A DNA stretch of 64,000 nt, taken from positions 26,907,982 to 26,971,981 of the forward strand of contig JBAIZL010000008.1 of the NCBI GenBank assembly GCA_036971475.1, read 5' to 3'. A model generated the notes under the pieces. It saw nothing but the letters and a program-made list of their open reading frames with translations, made no database searches and had not been told where the DNA came from. The DNA comes from Prosapia bicincta (taxonomy: Eukaryota; Arthropoda; Insecta; Hemiptera; Cercopidae). The number at the start of each line of letters is the position of its first letter. Position 1 is the stretch's first letter. This document shows, piece by piece, positions 36,801-39,800 of this stretch. Both the position numbers and the translations under genes were made by a program.

Positions 36801-39800
36801 ACAAAACATCAAATAAAATAGTCCACAAATTTCAAAAAACAGAATACAAAATAGCATACAAAACTAATAACAATTTACAATACAAAATACAACACAACAC
36901 CAACAACAAAGATAAACTACAAGCACCAGGCGTTTAAAAAATAAACTGCAACAAATGCAACAAATTCTACATTGGAAAAACAGGTTGCAGCTTTAAATAA
37001 AGAATCAAGGAACACAAACATAACACCAATCACAAGAAAGAAACAGGACACAAATACACAGACATTTACTATAAGCTAGAAATCTAACACATTAACAAAA
37101 AAGGACCATATTTGAACAAACACATTAGAACAGGCATCCTCACTACGCGGCCCGCGGGCCGCATGCGGCCCTCGGGACGATTTTTTGCGGCCCTATGACG
37201 GTTAGGATTGAAGTCAAAATATTTTATAACTTAAATAAATATTATATTTATTTACTGAGTGTTTCGAAAATCTGTCGTTGTTTTACTAAACTTAATTAAT
37301 TACTCAAACTACTGAAGTTAAAAACCCCGCCCGCTGTATCTTTGCCTGGGGCTTTACTGACGTTTAGCAAGCAGTAGTATCGGCAACACCGCAACGCAAC
37401 GCAACTTGTGACGCTGCAAAAGGTAAGAAAGAAGGGACTGCCATATGTTTGATATGTCGTGAAACTGTACCATTTCGCTTGGTAGAAAATCCATGGGCAA
37501 TGAAACCAGCTAATGTAGCTCATCTTTCTGTTTTTGGATATGAAGGGATTTGAAAAATGAATTAATCGATCTTCAGAACGATACGGAACACAAAAGTATT
37601 TTTGAAGAAAAGATGAAGAATAAAGCTCACTATGAGTTTCGGAGAGTTGTTGAAAAGGATAAATTACCTAACTTACTTGAATGTGCTCAGAAAATATTGT
37701 GTGTTTTTTCATCTACTTATGTCTGTGAATCTACATTCAGTAAGCTGAAGTTTGTAAAAAGCAAGTAGCCTACAGATCTAGGCTAATAAGTGAGAATGTT
37801 GAGAACATTTTAAGAATTTCAGTTTCTTCCCAACCTGCCAACATGGATGCCATATTAGAGGACTGTGAAATATTTCGCCCATCAACTTCAAAGAATTAAC
37901 TAAGTAAAAAAAGACATTTTCAAGCTTTTTTATGCGCAAAACAGTATATTTATGTTGGCAATGTAATAAACGTATGTTATAATCATATTGTTTGTCAGTT
38001 ATTTAGTGCCTCTTGTACTTGCGGCCCTCAGGAAAATGTTATGCAAAATATTTGCTCTCAAAGTATTCCTAGTAAGGACCCCTGCATTAGAACAATATGA
38101 AATTTACAGACTCACAAAAACACAAAGTACAAACATATTAAATGAACAAACCCAATACAAATCACACATACTCTTTGATACTATCAAAAACCTGCCTTTA
38201 AAACCATCACCACTTAACCCAACATCTCCAAGCAGAAGACACTGATTACATAGCGATCCAAAACGTTCTGTCTCAGTAAGTTTTTACAAATTTACAAAAT
38301 GTCTTAAAAGTTGACAGATTATCTTCTTTTCTGATGGAAGAGTCGTCTTCATATTGAAGTAAAATTCATTAGGATAGTTAATATTCATAAAACCTTTGAC
38401 CTTTGGTACTTTTCAGTCTACAACTTTTTATTTAATCACTTTAACATTAGTTTATGACTATCTGAACTTTAAGAAGACACTGATGAAGATCGCCACATAG
38501 CGATCGAAAATGTTCTGTCTCAGTAAGTTTTCACAAAATTTAAAGTTAGAATAGTCATAAGCTAATGTTAAAGTGATTGATTAAGATTCTCCGAACTTTA
38601 TGGACTACAAAATTCAAGAGTTGTTTTTACCATTAATCCATCTTTAGTTATTGTTAAAGGTTAAAACTTTGTGAAGAAACCATTGCTGCTGCTGCAAACT
38701 TGCACATATACTTCAAGTTCATAATAATAATTACAATTTTTGTTAGGTATATATGTTCATAATACCATGTCAATAATGAACTTTTGCATCACTATCCAAA
38801 TAATTTTTCAGTGCTGCGTTATATATATATTTTTATTAGAAGTAAGATAAATTACTTTTATATTTGTTGATTCCATCTTCCCCTGAGCTAATGTGAGGTA
38901 ATTAGGATAAACTACTTGTTTGTACTCTACTCTCAATTTATATTCAGCCTCATATGCGTAAATCTCAGGATATACAATAAACACATGTGTTCAATATTAA
39001 GTCTTTTCACTGGTCTATAGATAATTTCTCAATACAGATTGAATATGTTGGTAAGAGAGTTGAAGTCTTCAACTTAATACGATACAATAACAGTAAACAA
39101 AATATTTACTGAAGAAAATAAATATTATATTCTTAAAACTTAATCTTATTAAAATACACATTTCAGACATTTAAAAACAAAGCTGAAAGTGATAAACAAA
39201 ATGAAAGAGAGATAAAAATTTTTATAATACCCATGAAAGACGATGAGCATTATATAGTAGAATCCTACGATTTTGGAAAATATAGACTAATAGAAGATCC
39301 GATTTTTGAATTATGTGACCATCATGCACAAGAGTTAGCAAAAAAAGAGGTAATTTATTTTTAATTTATTACTATTTATGTTATAGCTATTTCAATTTAA
39401 ATGATTTTAATTTAGCTTTGTAGAAATCTTCATTAATATAGTCTCATATTGTTACAAGTATTTAAAGATAAAGTAACAAAAAGATCAAAATTGTATCTTA
39501 TAGAAGACATGGTTTCCAAATCATCACTAACAGCTTTCTCTCACGTTTTCTATATCATAACAGGTAACTATTTGACCCTATTATTTTATTTACAAATACA
39601 TTGAAATTATTATAATAAAACTTTTTATAAATACACCCTTTGGAAAATGAAAACCTGCTCCAAAAATAAAAACAAAATCTGAAAGCAAAACATTTAATTT
39701 TCTTCATAACACTTCTATAAACCTAACTAACTTATGTATATCTAATTGAACAAAACATGTTACTTGTTTATTGTAATTTCAAATGAAATTATCAATTATT

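Larger units (their letters stand above)
36263..38290 (+). mobile_element. Penelope-like element relic, interrupted by a hAT element
   Basis: PLE parts in order: RT 'IYWHRYVDDIITLYRG' (YVDD catalytic box near 36338-36349), 'LNFLDHTITKSR', 'YRKPTKTDTLIHNTSNRP'; then the GIY-YIG nuclease 'CNKCNKFYIGKTGCSFK', a stop, and 'RIKEHK'. After the hAT insertion (37131-38084) the C-terminus resumes as 'ALEQYEIYRLTKTQSTN' and ends near 38244. Then come family A terminal sequences (CTGATT...AAAACGTTCTGTCTCAGTAAGT). The 5' half of the RT is missing and there are several stops. Confidence 0.85.
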
